Source of the DNA: Sphingomonas sp. C3-2
GTDB lineage: Bacteria; Pseudomonadota; Alphaproteobacteria; Sphingomonadales; Sphingomonadaceae
Reading direction: 5' to 3'
DNA length: 64,000 nt
Assembly (NCBI RefSeq): GCF_033025475.1
Contig: NZ_CP130322.1
Span: forward strand, 1,240,001 to 1,304,000
Part shown: piece after piece, positions 31,180 through 40,640 of the stretch
Layout: the number at the start of each line of letters is the position of its first letter
How positions within the stretch are numbered: position 1 is the first letter of the stretch
Program-made: the position numbers and the translations under genes
The notes under the pieces: model-generated
Databases searched by the model: none
Told to the model about the DNA's origin: nothing
The model's input: only the letters and a program-made list of their open reading frames with translations

Positions 31180-32532
31180 ATGTTGAAGGTCGATCACGTC
31201 GCCATTGTCGGCGGGGGATTCAGCGGCGCGTTGCTCGCGATCAACCTGCTGCGGCACGACACGGTGCGCGTGACGCTGGTCGAGCGCCGGTCGGACCGGC
31301 TGGGCCGGGGGCTCGCCTATTCGGCGCCGCATCTCGATCATGTCCTGAACGTCCGCGCCGCGAATATGAGCGCGCTGCCCGATGCGCCCGCGCATTTCGT
31401 TGACTGGCTGCAGGCGGAGGGCGCCGGGCAGGAAGCCAGCTTCGCCACGCGCCGCGGCTATGGCACCTATCTCTGCACGCTGCTCGACGCCGCGCGCGCC
31501 TATGCCGGGAAACGCTTCACCGTGCTGGCGGATGAGGCGGTCGATCTGACGACGGGCGAACACGGCGCGGCGCTCACGCTGCGCTCGGGCGCGCGCGTCG
31601 ATGCCGATATCGCGGTGCTCGCGCCGGGCAATCTTCCCCCGCACGACCTGCCCGCCTTTGCCGGATTGGCGCACCCCGCTTATGTCAACGATCCCTGGAA
31701 CACGAACATCGCCGCCGGGCTGGCGCCGCAAGACTGCGTGCTGCTGCTCGGTAACGGCCTCACCGCGGTCGACTGTGCCTTGAGCTTCGAAAATGCGGGG
31801 TTTGCCGGAAAGATCATCGCGGTGTCGCGGCGCGGGCTGGCGCCGCACGCCCATGCCCCCGCGCAAGAATTTGCCCGCCGCAGCGCGCGTCCAACCGGGC
31901 CGGTCTCCGCGCTCGTTCATGATGTCCGCGCCCGTGCACGCGCCATTGGCTGGCGCAACGCCGTCGATGAACTGCGCCCCTTCACGCAGGATATGTGGCG
32001 CGCCGCCACCCCAGCTGAACGCCGCCGCTTCCTGCGCCATTTACGCCCCTATTGGGATGTCCACCGCCACCGCATCGCGCCCGAGGTCGCCGCGCGGCTT
32101 GATCGTCTGCGCGCCAATGGCCGACTGACCGGTCGCGCCGCCAAAGTCATCTCCGCCGCGCCCGCTGGCGAGGGCCTTATCGTCACGCTCCGCCCGCGCG
32201 GGGCAGATACGGACGAAGTACTGCGGGTCGCGCGCGTCATCAACTGCACGGGCCCTTTGGGTGATCTGCGCCGCGCCGCCGATCCGCTGCTCAAAAATCT
32301 TTTCGCTCGCGGAGATATCCGCCCCGATCCACTGGCCATCGGCATCGATGTCGATCGCCAATGCCGTGCCATCGCATCGGATGGCAACGCGCAGGACCGG
32401 CTTTATGTCGTCGGCCCGATGACGCGCGGCGCGCATTGGGAAATCGTCGCCGTCCCCGATATCCGCCAGCAGGTATGGTCGCTCGCGCGCCAGATCACCA
32501 ATGCACATTGGGTGGAAGCAGAGGGGCTCTGA
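31180..32532 (+). CDS. FAD/NAD(P)-binding oxidoreductase (NAD_binding_9 type)
   Basis: 450 residues. The N-terminal dinucleotide fold VDHVAIVGGGFSGALLAINLL shows the GxGxxG motif (GGGFSGALL), followed by RGLAYSAPHLDHVLNVRAANMSALPD, typical of the HpyO-like FAD-NAD(P)-binding family. A second GxG site occurs as VLLLGNGLTAVDCAL (~189-203). Members oxidise small molecules such as hydroxy-acids or amino acids, but the substrate here is unknown. It stands alone between the accessory block and an exported protein. Confidence 0.75.
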   Translation: MLKVDHVAIVGGGFSGALLAINLLRHDTVRVTLVERRSDRLGRGLAYSAPHLDHVLNVRAANMSALPDAPAHFVDWLQAEGAGQEASFATRRGYGTYLCTLLDAARAYAGKRFTVLADEAVDLTTGEHGAALTLRSGARVDADIAVLAPGNLPPHDLPAFAGLAHPAYVNDPWNTNIAAGLAPQDCVLLLGNGLTAVDCALSFENAGFAGKIIAVSRRGLAPHAHAPAQEFARRSARPTGPVSALVHDVRARARAIGWRNAVDELRPFTQDMWRAATPAERRRFLRHLRPYWDVHRHRIAPEVAARLDRLRANGRLTGRAAKVISAAPAGEGLIVTLRPRGADTDEVLRVARVINCTGPLGDLRRAADPLLKNLFARGDIRPDPLAIGIDVDRQCRAIASDGNAQDRLYVVGPMTRGAHWEIVAVPDIRQQVWSLARQITNAHWVEAEGL

Positions 32533-32608
32533 GATCCGCACAGGTGCTTGCACATGTCCTTGATCGTCCCCAATATGCGGCTATCTCCATGAGCCGAAAA
32601 GAAAAACG

Positions 32609-33187
32609 ATGAAGACCCTGATCCCCAGCGCCCTGTTTGTCGCCCTCACCCTCACCACCAGCCCCGCGCTTGCCGCCGGGCAAATCGTCAACGCGGCGGT
32701 GGGCGATTTCAACCGCGACGGCGCGCCCGATCTCGTCACGCTCACCGCCGACCCCGAGGAACCGACCGAGATCGGCATCGCGGTCTATCTGCGCGACAAG
32801 GATCGCAACATCCTCTTCCCCACGCTCACCGCGCCGCGGCTGTTCTGGGGCAGCGCGGCGAAAGATGGCTTTACCGGGCAGGAACCTGAGATCGCCGCCA
32901 CCGCGAGCGGATCGATCCGCGTCACCACGAAGAATAACGCAATCGGGCGGCACCGTTGGGAACAGACGCTCACCATCGCGCACCGCGACGGCGGCTTCGT
33001 CGTCGCCGGCTTCACCTACAGCCATTACGACACGATCGATCCCGATACGGGCGGCAGCTGCGATCTCAACCTGCTCACCGGCGCGGGGCTGCGCGATCAG
33101 AAGCCGCTCAAGGCCAAGCCGCAGCGCATCGCACTGCCTGACTGGAAGGGCGAACTTGGGATGGACGCGTGCGGGATGGGCGGCTGA
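32609..33187 (+). CDS. Exported protein with a VCBS/FG-GAP-like calcium loop
   Basis: 192 residues with a signal peptide (1-22, ending SPALA). The mature N-terminus has VGDFNRDGAPDLV, the D-x-N-x-DG-x-x-DL calcium loop of FG-GAP/VCBS repeats, present once only. The C-terminal part has Cys residues in GGSCDLN and MDACGMGG, which could form a disulfide. Function unknown; probably periplasmic. Convergent with nadB 10 bases on. Confidence 0.6.
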   Translation: MKTLIPSALFVALTLTTSPALAAGQIVNAAVGDFNRDGAPDLVTLTADPEEPTEIGIAVYLRDKDRNILFPTLTAPRLFWGSAAKDGFTGQEPEIAATASGSIRVTTKNNAIGRHRWEQTLTIAHRDGGFVVAGFTYSHYDTIDPDTGGSCDLNLLTGAGLRDQKPLKAKPQRIALPDWKGELGMDACGMGG

Positions 33188-33197
33188 GCCTTTCGGC

Positions 33198-34796
33198 TCA
33201 GGGCACCAGCACCGTATCCACCGCCTCGGCGAGCGTCTGGGGATAATCGAGCGTATAGTGGAGCCCGCGGCTTTCCTTGCGCTTCAAGGCGGAGCGCACG
33301 ATCAGATCGGCCACCTCGATCAGGTTGCGCAGTTCGATCAGGTCGGGCGTCACGCGGAAATTGCCGTAATATTCCTCCACCTCGCGGCGGAGCAGCTTCA
33401 CGCGGTGCGCCGCGCGTTCCAGCCGCTTGGTGGTGCGCACGATGCCCACATAATCCCACATGAAGCGGCGGATCTCGCGCCAGTTATGCGCGACGATCAC
33501 CTCCTCGTCGGAATCGGTGACGCGGCTTTCGTCCCAGGCGCGGATCGGCGGCGGCGCGGGGAAGCTTTCCCAGTTCGCCGCGATATGCTTGGCCGCCGCT
33601 TCGCCAAAGACAAAGCATTCGAGCAGCGAATTGGATGCCAGCCGGTTCGCGCCGTGCAGGCCCGATTGCGTCACCTCGCCTGCGGCATAAAGGCCGGGCA
33701 GGTCGGTACAGCCATTGAGGTCAACGATCACCCCGCCACAGGTATAATGCTGCGCGGGGACGACGGGGATGGGCTCGCGCGTGATGTCGATGCCCAGATC
33801 CATCAGCCGGTTGTAGATATTGGGGAAATGCTCGCGGACGAATTCGGGCGGCTTGTGGCTGATGTCGAGATGGACATAGTCGAGGCCCAGCCGCTTGATC
33901 TCATGGTCGATCGCGCGGGCCACCACGTCGCGCGGAGCCAGTTCGGCGCGCGGATCGAAATCGGGCATGAAACGGTGCCCGGTCTCGGGGATCAGCAAAT
34001 GCCCGCCCTCGCCGCGTACCGCCTCGGTGATGAGGAAGTTCTTCACCTCCAGATTATACAGGCAGGTCGGGTGGAACTGCATGAACTCCATGTTGGAAAC
34101 CCGCGCACCCGCACGCCATGCCATTGCGATCCCGTCACCCGTCGCGCCGCGCGGCGCGGTCGAATAGAGATAGGTGCGCCCGGCCCCGCCCGTCGCCAGC
34201 ACGGTCGCGCGCCCGGTGAACAGTTCCACCCGCGCGGTCTTGCGATTGAGCGCATAGACGCCCCACACATGCCCCTCGGCGCTGAACTTCTCGCCGTGGC
34301 GGCCGGTGACAAGGTCGATCACCACCATGTCGGGGATCAGCGTGATATTAGGGTGTGCAAAGGCCGCGCGTTCCAGTGCCTGCTGCACCGCCCAGCCGGT
34401 CGCGTCGTCGACATGGACGATCCGGCGGTGGCTGTGCCCGCCCTCGCGCGTCAGGTGCCAGCGGTCATCGCCCCCCTCGCCGGGGTTGAACGGCACGCCC
34501 AGTTCGGCCAGCCGCTCGATCGCCGCCGGCGCATTCTCGACAACAAGCTCGACGGTGCGGCGATCATTCAACCCCGCGCCCGCCACCATCGTATCCTCGA
34601 TATGGCTTTCGAACGTGTCGCCCGCCTCGAGCACGGCGGCGATGCCGCCCTGTGCATGCGCGGTCGATCCATCCGAAATCCCGGCCTTGGCGATCACCGC
34701 CACGCGGAAGCGTTCCGCCAGATTGATCGCCGCGGTCAGCCCGGCCGCGCCGGATCCGATGACGATCACATCATAATTATGGCTGGTTTCGCCCAT
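33198..34796 (-). CDS. nadB: L-aspartate oxidase
   Basis: 532 residues. Oxidises L-aspartate to iminoaspartate, the first step of NAD biosynthesis, using FAD in the cytoplasm. The FAD-binding start YDVIVIGSGAAGLTAAINL is followed by TAHAQGGIAAV, the HSHRRIVHVDDATG active-site region (with conserved His/Arg), and TCGGVIVDLNGCTDLPGLYAAGEVTQSGLHGANRLASNSL, all hallmarks of NadB rather than SdhA. I start at ATG 34796, giving 8 residues before the fold; ATG 34817 is possible. nadA and nadC are not in the window. Confidence 0.93.
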   Translation of the reverse strand: MGETSHNYDVIVIGSGAAGLTAAINLAERFRVAVIAKAGISDGSTAHAQGGIAAVLEAGDTFESHIEDTMVAGAGLNDRRTVELVVENAPAAIERLAELGVPFNPGEGGDDRWHLTREGGHSHRRIVHVDDATGWAVQQALERAAFAHPNITLIPDMVVIDLVTGRHGEKFSAEGHVWGVYALNRKTARVELFTGRATVLATGGAGRTYLYSTAPRGATGDGIAMAWRAGARVSNMEFMQFHPTCLYNLEVKNFLITEAVRGEGGHLLIPETGHRFMPDFDPRAELAPRDVVARAIDHEIKRLGLDYVHLDISHKPPEFVREHFPNIYNRLMDLGIDITREPIPVVPAQHYTCGGVIVDLNGCTDLPGLYAAGEVTQSGLHGANRLASNSLLECFVFGEAAAKHIAANWESFPAPPPIRAWDESRVTDSDEEVIVAHNWREIRRFMWDYVGIVRTTKRLERAAHRVKLLRREVEEYYGNFRVTPDLIELRNLIEVADLIVRSALKRKESRGLHYTLDYPQTLAEAVDTVLVP

Positions 34797-34842
34797 GGCC
34801 GGTCCGTTCGTATTCACTAGGGGGATGTGTCAGGCCGCGCGC

Positions 34843-35769
34843 TCAGCCCTGGGCCGCCGCGCGCGTGAGGTTCAGGAAAACATCTTCCAGATCGGCTTCG
34901 CGGGTGACGACGTCGACGATGCCGAAACCGCTGTCCTGCACGGCGGCCAGCACCTGCCCCGCATTCACCTGCGCCTTGGAATAGGTGATCGACAAAACCC
35001 GCTCGCCCTTCAGCTCGATCTTCTGGAATGCGCCGTGCGCGGGCATCGCCGCTACATCGCGGTCCACCGTCACCTCGACCAGTTTTTCCTGCGCCTTGCC
35101 CACCAGTTCGCGCGTGGGCTCGTTGGCGATCAGCCGGCCATGGTTGATAATGGCGATCCGGTCGCACAACGCCTCGGCCTCTTCCAGATAATGGGTGGTC
35201 AGCACCACCGTCACGCCCTGCCGATTGAGTTCGCGCACATAGGCCCAAAGCTGCTGGCGCAGTTCGATATCGACGCCCGCGGTCGGTTCGTCGAGCACCA
35301 GCACCGGCGGTGCGTGCACCATTGCTTTGGCCACCATCAGCCGCCGCTTCATCCCGCCCGAAAGCGTGCGCGAATAGGCGCTCGCCTTATCTTCCAGATG
35401 CATCGCGCGCAGCAATTCCATCGAGCGCCGCTCGCCCTTGGGCACGCCGTACAGCCCCGCCTGAATCTCAAGCGTCTCGAACGGGGTGAAAAAGGGATCG
35501 AACACGATCTCCTGGTTGACGATCCCGATCGACGCCTTGGCGTTGCGCGGATGCTGGTCGATATCGAATCCCCAGATCGCCGCGCGCCCGGCGGTCTTGT
35601 TCACCAGCCCGGCCAGAATGTTGATCAGCGTCGATTTTCCCGCGCCATTGGGACCCAGCAGCCCGAATATCTGCCCGCGCGGCACCTCGAAACTCACGCC
35701 ATCCAGTGCGCGCTTGCCGCCCGCATAGGTTTTTTCGATTCCGTCGATCTCGATCGCAGCCTGGGTCAT
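34843..35769 (-). CDS. ABC transporter ATP-binding protein
   Basis: 308 residues. Walker A GPNGAGKST (~40-48), signature LSGGMKRR (~139-146) and Walker B VLVLDEPTAG (~160-169) are intact, with the H-loop His in LTTHYLEEAEAL. The resemblance is to the ABC-2 (NodI/CcmA/YadG-like) group, which pairs with a six-helix permease. No permease gene is adjacent on this strand, so its partner is encoded elsewhere. ATG 35769 preferred over an earlier in-frame ATG at 35862, which gives a non-conserved extension. Confidence 0.9.
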   Translation of the reverse strand: MTQAAIEIDGIEKTYAGGKRALDGVSFEVPRGQIFGLLGPNGAGKSTLINILAGLVNKTAGRAAIWGFDIDQHPRNAKASIGIVNQEIVFDPFFTPFETLEIQAGLYGVPKGERRSMELLRAMHLEDKASAYSRTLSGGMKRRLMVAKAMVHAPPVLVLDEPTAGVDIELRQQLWAYVRELNRQGVTVVLTTHYLEEAEALCDRIAIINHGRLIANEPTRELVGKAQEKLVEVTVDRDVAAMPAHGAFQKIELKGERVLSITYSKAQVNAGQVLAAVQDSGFGIVDVVTREADLEDVFLNLTRAAAQG

Positions 35770-35906
35770 GGCGCAACCGCATAAACGCTTACGCCGCAGG
35801 GCGCAAAGCTGCGCACGCATTTCGGGGGCATAAATTCGCCTGCGAGGCCCATTCCCGGCCACGCCGATTGTTGCACCCGCATTTCGGGCTTGCTAATGGG
35901 CGGCGC

Positions 35907-36107
35907 ATGAACGCCAACCCCGAAACCATCCGTGTCACGTCCGCCCGCGTCGCCTGTGACGGCGCTTCCGATATTCCGGGCGGCGAAGCTCTTGGCCATC
36001 CGCGCGTCTTTCTGCAGATCGACGAAAGCGGCTATGTCGATTGCGGCTATTGCGATCGCCGCTTCGTCCTCGCCGGCGGTCCTGCGGACACGGCTGACAA
36101 ACACTAA
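35907..36107 (+). CDS. CHCC-type zinc finger protein
   Basis: 66 residues. Metal ligands fit the zf-CHCC pattern: Cys17, His31 (ALGHPRVFL), Cys46 and Cys49 (VDCGYCDRRF). The family includes the mitochondrial complex I accessory subunit NDUFS6 and its bacterial relatives, which are common in alphaproteobacteria and may help complex I assembly. Start at ATG 35907. It lies 38 bases before tldD. Confidence 0.85.
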   Translation: MNANPETIRVTSARVACDGASDIPGGEALGHPRVFLQIDESGYVDCGYCDRRFVLAGGPADTADKH

Positions 36108-36144
36108 GGCTACCCAGCCGCGATAATGCGCCTATATCGGTGGC

Positions 36145-37569
36145 ATGCACACCGATCCGCGCAGCTTTCTCTATCGCCCCGGCGGCCTCGATCCCGACGC
36201 CGCCCGACTGCTCACCGCCCAGGCGCTCAAGGCCTGCGACGATGGCGAGCTTTACCTTCAGTACAGCGCCTCCGAAAGCTTCGGCTTCGACGATGGCCGG
36301 CTGAAGACCGCCGATTATTCGAGCGACTCGGGGTTCGGGCTGCGCGGTGTCTCGGGCGAGACGACCGCGTTCGCCCATGCCAATGAACTGAGCGAGGACG
36401 CGATCCGCCGCGCCGCCGAAACGCTGACGCTGCTCGATCCCGCCAAGGGCCAGCCCGCGCCGCCGCCGCAGGGCAACAACCGCCACCTGTATACCGCCAG
36501 CGATCCGCTTTCGCTCGTCCCCTTCGCGCAGAAGGTTGCGCTGTGCGAACAGATCGATGCCGCCGCCCGCGCGCGTGATCCGCGCGTCGCGCAGGTATCG
36601 GTCAGCCTGTCGGGTTCGTGGAACGTGATCGAAATCGTCCGCCCCGACGGTTTCACCGCGATGGACGTGCGCCCGCTCGTCCGCCTTAACGTCTCGATCG
36701 TCGCCGAACAGAATGGCCGCCGCGAAACCGGCTCGTTCGGCATTGGCGGACGCCATGTCTATGACCGGCTCTTCTCCCCCGAAACGTGGAACCGCGCGAT
36801 CGACGAGGCACTGGCACAGGCGCTCATCAATCTCGAATCGGTGGCCGCCCCCGCGGGCGAGATGACCGTGCTGCTCGGCCCCGGCTGGCCCGGCGTGCTG
36901 CTGCACGAGGCGATCGGCCACGGGCTTGAGGGCGATTTCAACCGCAAGGGCACCTCGGCCTTTTCGGGGCGCATCGGCGAACGCGTGGCCGCCCCCGGCG
37001 TCACCGTGGTCGACGACGGCGCGCTCGGCGAACGGCGCGGTTCGCTGTCGATCGACGATGAAGGCACGCCCACGCGCGAAACCGTGCTGATCGAGGACGG
37101 CATTTTGAAGGGCTATATGCAGGATCGGCTCAACGCCCGGCTGATGGGGGTCGAACCCACCGGCAATGGCCGTCGCCAGTCCTATGCCTATGCCCCCATG
37201 CCGCGCATGACCAACACCTTCATGAAGGCGGGGAATGACGATCCCGCCGAACTGCTCTCGCGCGTCAAAAAGGGCATCTTCGCCAAAAGCTTTGGCGGCG
37301 GCCAGGTCGATATCGTCTCGGGCAAGTTCGTCTTTTCGTGCACCGAGGCCTATCTCGTCGAAAACGGCAAGCTCGGCGCGCCGATCAAGGGCGCCACGCT
37401 GATCGGCGACGGCCCCACCGTGCTCACCAAGGTGGCCGGCATCGGCAACGACTTCGCGCTCGACGAGGGCGTCGGCATGTGCGGCAAGGGGGGTCAGTCG
37501 GTTCCCGCCGGCGTCGGCCAGCCCACGCTGCTCATCAACGGCCTCACCGTGGGTGGCACCGCCGCGTGA
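36145..37569 (+). CDS. tldD: Metalloprotease TldD
   Basis: 474 residues. The HExxxH motif is HEAIGHGLEGDFNRKG (His residues at about 253 and 257), and GVTVVDDG...RGSLSIDDEGTPT follows, matching the TldD/PmbA family. TldD with TldE (PmbA) cleaves peptides such as microcin B17 precursor and degrades antitoxin CcdA in E. coli. The motif marks this chain as the catalytic TldD rather than TldE. No tldE nearby. A DUF2007-type gene follows. Confidence 0.93.
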   Translation: MHTDPRSFLYRPGGLDPDAARLLTAQALKACDDGELYLQYSASESFGFDDGRLKTADYSSDSGFGLRGVSGETTAFAHANELSEDAIRRAAETLTLLDPAKGQPAPPPQGNNRHLYTASDPLSLVPFAQKVALCEQIDAAARARDPRVAQVSVSLSGSWNVIEIVRPDGFTAMDVRPLVRLNVSIVAEQNGRRETGSFGIGGRHVYDRLFSPETWNRAIDEALAQALINLESVAAPAGEMTVLLGPGWPGVLLHEAIGHGLEGDFNRKGTSAFSGRIGERVAAPGVTVVDDGALGERRGSLSIDDEGTPTRETVLIEDGILKGYMQDRLNARLMGVEPTGNGRRQSYAYAPMPRMTNTFMKAGNDDPAELLSRVKKGIFAKSFGGGQVDIVSGKFVFSCTEAYLVENGKLGAPIKGATLIGDGPTVLTKVAGIGNDFALDEGVGMCGKGGQSVPAGVGQPTLLINGLTVGGTAA

Positions 37570-37657
37570 TGACCGTGCGCCCCGGCATCCCGACTCCGCC
37601 CTGCCTTGCGGCGGCGCGGGACCGGGGTGCCGGGTCGCTGCCCAGGGCCACAGGCTG

Positions 37658-37861
37658 ATGCCGCTCGTCCCGGTCGCCGAATATCCCGACCGTATCGCCG
37701 CCGATCTCGCGCGGCTGCATCTCGAGGCCGAGGGCCTCTCTCCCATCCTCTTCGACAGCGGCGTCGCCAGCCTCGGGCTGGGCCTGCTCGCCCCCGTCCG
37801 GATCATGGTGCCCGAAGATCAGGCAGAGGCTGCCCGTATCTTGCTCAACCCACCTGCCTGA
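37658..37861 (+). CDS. DUF2007-type small protein
   Basis: 67 residues. VPVAEYPDRIAADLARLHLEAEGLSPILFDSG, then LAPVRIMVPEDQAEAARILL, matches the DUF2007 (putative signal-transducing) fold: an alpha-beta unit where a substitute-acting protein recognises a neighbour. The C-terminal VPEDQAEAARILL resembles the fold of the PII-like domain. Start ATG 37658. The next gene downstream is glnK, but 156 bases and a dedicated promoter separate them. Confidence 0.75.
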   Translation: MPLVPVAEYPDRIAADLARLHLEAEGLSPILFDSGVASLGLGLLAPVRIMVPEDQAEAARILLNPPA

Positions 37862-37884
37862 TTTTTAGGCATCGTTTCGCAACT

Positions 37885-38356
<472 letters not shown>

Positions 38357-38371
38357 TCGAAAGGGGGAAAG

Positions 38372-39685
38372 ATGAATTTTTCCAAGAAATTGGCGATGAG
38401 CGCGGGGGCGATCGGTGCATCGCTCTTCGGCGCGCTGCCCGCCTGGGCCCAGGAAGCCGCAGCTGAAACGCCCAAGATCGATACCGGCGACACCGCGTGG
38501 ATGCTTACGTCGACGCTGCTCGTCCTCCTCATGATCGTGCCGGGTCTGGCGCTGTTTTACGGCGGCCTGCTGCGCACCAAGAACATGCTGTCGATGCTCA
38601 CCCATGTGCTCGGCGTCACCTGTCTGGCGATGCTCGTCTGGGTCGGCTGGGGCTATTCGATCGCCTTTTCCGAAGGGACGCCCTTTTTCGGCGGCCTTTC
38701 CAACCTCTTCCTCCTGAACGTCAAGGCCGACGCGGTTTCGGGCACCATCCCCGAATATGTCTTCGTCGCCTTCCAGATGACCTTTGCGGCCATCACCTGC
38801 GCGCTGCTCGTCGGCTCGCTGGCGGAACGCGTCAAATTCGGCGCGCTGATGGCCTTTGCGTTCATCTGGCTCACCATCGTCTATTTCCCGCTCGCCCATA
38901 TGGTGTGGTCGGCCGGCGGTTTCTTCTTCGAAATGGGCGCGCTCGATTTCGCGGGCGGCACCGTGGTCCACATCAACGCGGGCATCTCGGGGCTGGTCGG
39001 CTGCCTGCTGCTCGGCAAGCGCATCGGCTATCAGCGTGAGGTTCTGGCCCCGCACTCGATGACGATGACCTTCATCGGCACGGGCCTGCTGTGGGTGGGC
39101 TGGTTCGGCTTCAATGCCGGTTCGGCGCTCGGCGCCAACGCCAACGCCGCGCTCGCCATGATCAACACCTTCACCGCCACCGCCGCCGGTGCGCTGGCCT
39201 GGCTGCTCGCCGAAAAGCTGGCCGGTCACAAGGCCTCGCTCCTCGGCGGCTGCTCGGGCGTCATCGCCGGCCTCGTCGCCGTCACCCCGGCGGCCGGCAA
39301 TGCGGGCCCGCTCGGTGCGATCGTCCTCGGCGCCATCGCCTCGTTCGTCGCCTTCTGGTTCGTCACCGCGATGAAGCCGCGCCTCGGCTTCGACGACACG
39401 GCCGACGTCTTCGGCATCCACGGCGTCGCCGGCATCGTCGGCTCGCTACTCACCGCGGTTACCTATGCCCCGATGTTCGGCGGCCCGGGCGCTGCGGACT
39501 ATGCGATCGGCGGCCAGCTCGGCGTCCAGGCCTTTGCCACCGCCGTCGCCATCCTGTGGTCCGGCATCGGCTCGCTCATCGCCTTCGGGATCGTCAAGGC
39601 CGTGTTCGGCCTGCGCGTCAGCGAAGAGGTGGAACGCGAAGGCCTCGACCTCGGGGAGCATGGCGAACGCGCCTACAACTACTGA
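38372..39685 (+). CDS. amtB: Ammonium transporter AmtB
   Basis: 437 residues. A signal peptide (1-27, ending PAWA) is followed by about eleven membrane spans with conserved segments LALFYGGLLRTKNMLSM, FAFIWLTIVYFPLAHMVW and ALDFAGGTVVHINAGISGLVG. The last includes one of the twin pore His residues (VVHINAG), and DDTADVFGIHGVAGIVGSLL the other. Moves ammonium inward and works with GlnK. Ends in a strong terminator. Confidence 0.96.
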   Translation: MNFSKKLAMSAGAIGASLFGALPAWAQEAAAETPKIDTGDTAWMLTSTLLVLLMIVPGLALFYGGLLRTKNMLSMLTHVLGVTCLAMLVWVGWGYSIAFSEGTPFFGGLSNLFLLNVKADAVSGTIPEYVFVAFQMTFAAITCALLVGSLAERVKFGALMAFAFIWLTIVYFPLAHMVWSAGGFFFEMGALDFAGGTVVHINAGISGLVGCLLLGKRIGYQREVLAPHSMTMTFIGTGLLWVGWFGFNAGSALGANANAALAMINTFTATAAGALAWLLAEKLAGHKASLLGGCSGVIAGLVAVTPAAGNAGPLGAIVLGAIASFVAFWFVTAMKPRLGFDDTADVFGIHGVAGIVGSLLTAVTYAPMFGGPGAADYAIGGQLGVQAFATAVAILWSGIGSLIAFGIVKAVFGLRVSEEVEREGLDLGEHGERAYNY

Positions 39686-39757
39686 TCCGATTTGGGGGAG
39701 CGTCTTTTATTCCCCGGCGCTTCCCCCCTCCAGGGGTTCCTCCTGCGAACGCACTGG

Positions 39758-39787
39758 GCCGGTGTGGCAACACACCGGCCTCTTTTT
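39758..39787 (+). terminator. Rho-independent terminator after amtB
   Basis: GGCCGGTGTG (39758-39767), loop GCAA, CACACCGGCC (39772-39781), then TCTTTTT. Confidence 0.92.
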
Positions 39788-39789
39788 AT

Positions 39790-40640
39790 GCCCGCGATCA
39801 GCGGCGCGGCGGGTGACATAAGTTACACGAGGGACTGGCGGAAAGGTGCGGTCTTTACGCTTTGCGAGCGACGGGTAATCGCTGCGTGAACCCTAGGCCG
39901 CGTGCGCGATTTGCACCCAACCGGCCAACGCCCCCCTTTGCACTCCGTTGCTACAACGTTTTTCAATGAGCGTATTGCAGTTGCGAGGCCATGCCCGCAA
40001 TTGGGCGTGCCCGGACAGACCGCAACTGGGTCGAAACGCCGTCACCGGCCATGATCCCAATTTGTCCACCCCCTAGCCCGGATAAGGCGCTGTAGGACAG
40101 GGCCGTGCGATCACGCCCTTCCGGTGGAACTTCCATCCAGAGCACACGTTACACACCCCGGCCAGAGGTTTTGACCGCCTCGCCCGCCAAGTGGCGCAAC
40201 CAGCGCACGAATTTCCGCACCTTGCGGAGTAAACAAGTTATCAAGTTAACTTGTTTTTCGCCACTCTATTTAGAGTGTGAAATATATACTACGAACCCTG
40301 AAAATAGATCCGTATGATTTACAAAATAAATATGGATTTATCAGATAACTTCATCATACAAAAATTCTCGTTTCGGCGAGAAGATGAATCCATTCGTCGC
40401 ATCACGCTCTCCGATCATCTTCACAAAGTTCGATTTGATCTGTCTTGTTCATCTGGGAGCAAGGTTAATCCGAACAGGCAGAAGCTCCATGGCGCCCCAC
40501 CCGAGGCGCCGTGCCGAACAGCTTACGAAGGCAAGTGGAGGGGGGTTCTGACAGCCGGATACGCCGTCATGCGGACGGCAGTCGGACGAAGAGCTGCGGT
40601 CATGCAGACCCCGCCCTGCCGAATTTGGAGGAATATCGTG
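39790..40640. other. Intergenic region with an AT-rich core
   Basis: About 850 bases between the amtB terminator and the OmpA-family gene without a gene I can support. From about 40215 to 40450 the sequence is much richer in A/T than its surroundings. It includes a 10-bp hairpin (40231-40256) and a TATACT at 40285-40290 that could be a -10 box. A frame continues upstream from the OmpA start through this part to 40314, but it lacks a signal peptide and family likeness, so I read it as untranslated. Confidence 0.6.
40231..40258 (+). repeat. AT-rich inverted repeat
   Basis: AAACAAGTTA (40231-40240) pairs with TAACTTGTTT (40247-40256), with a 6-base loop, followed by TT. It may be an operator or a weak terminator. 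Confidence 0.5.

Noticed and set aside
40314-40640. In-frame upstream extension of the OmpA-family protein
   Set aside because: The extension passes through the AT-rich island, would bury the signal peptide inside the protein, and bypasses a good GGAGG ribosome binding site before ATG 40641.
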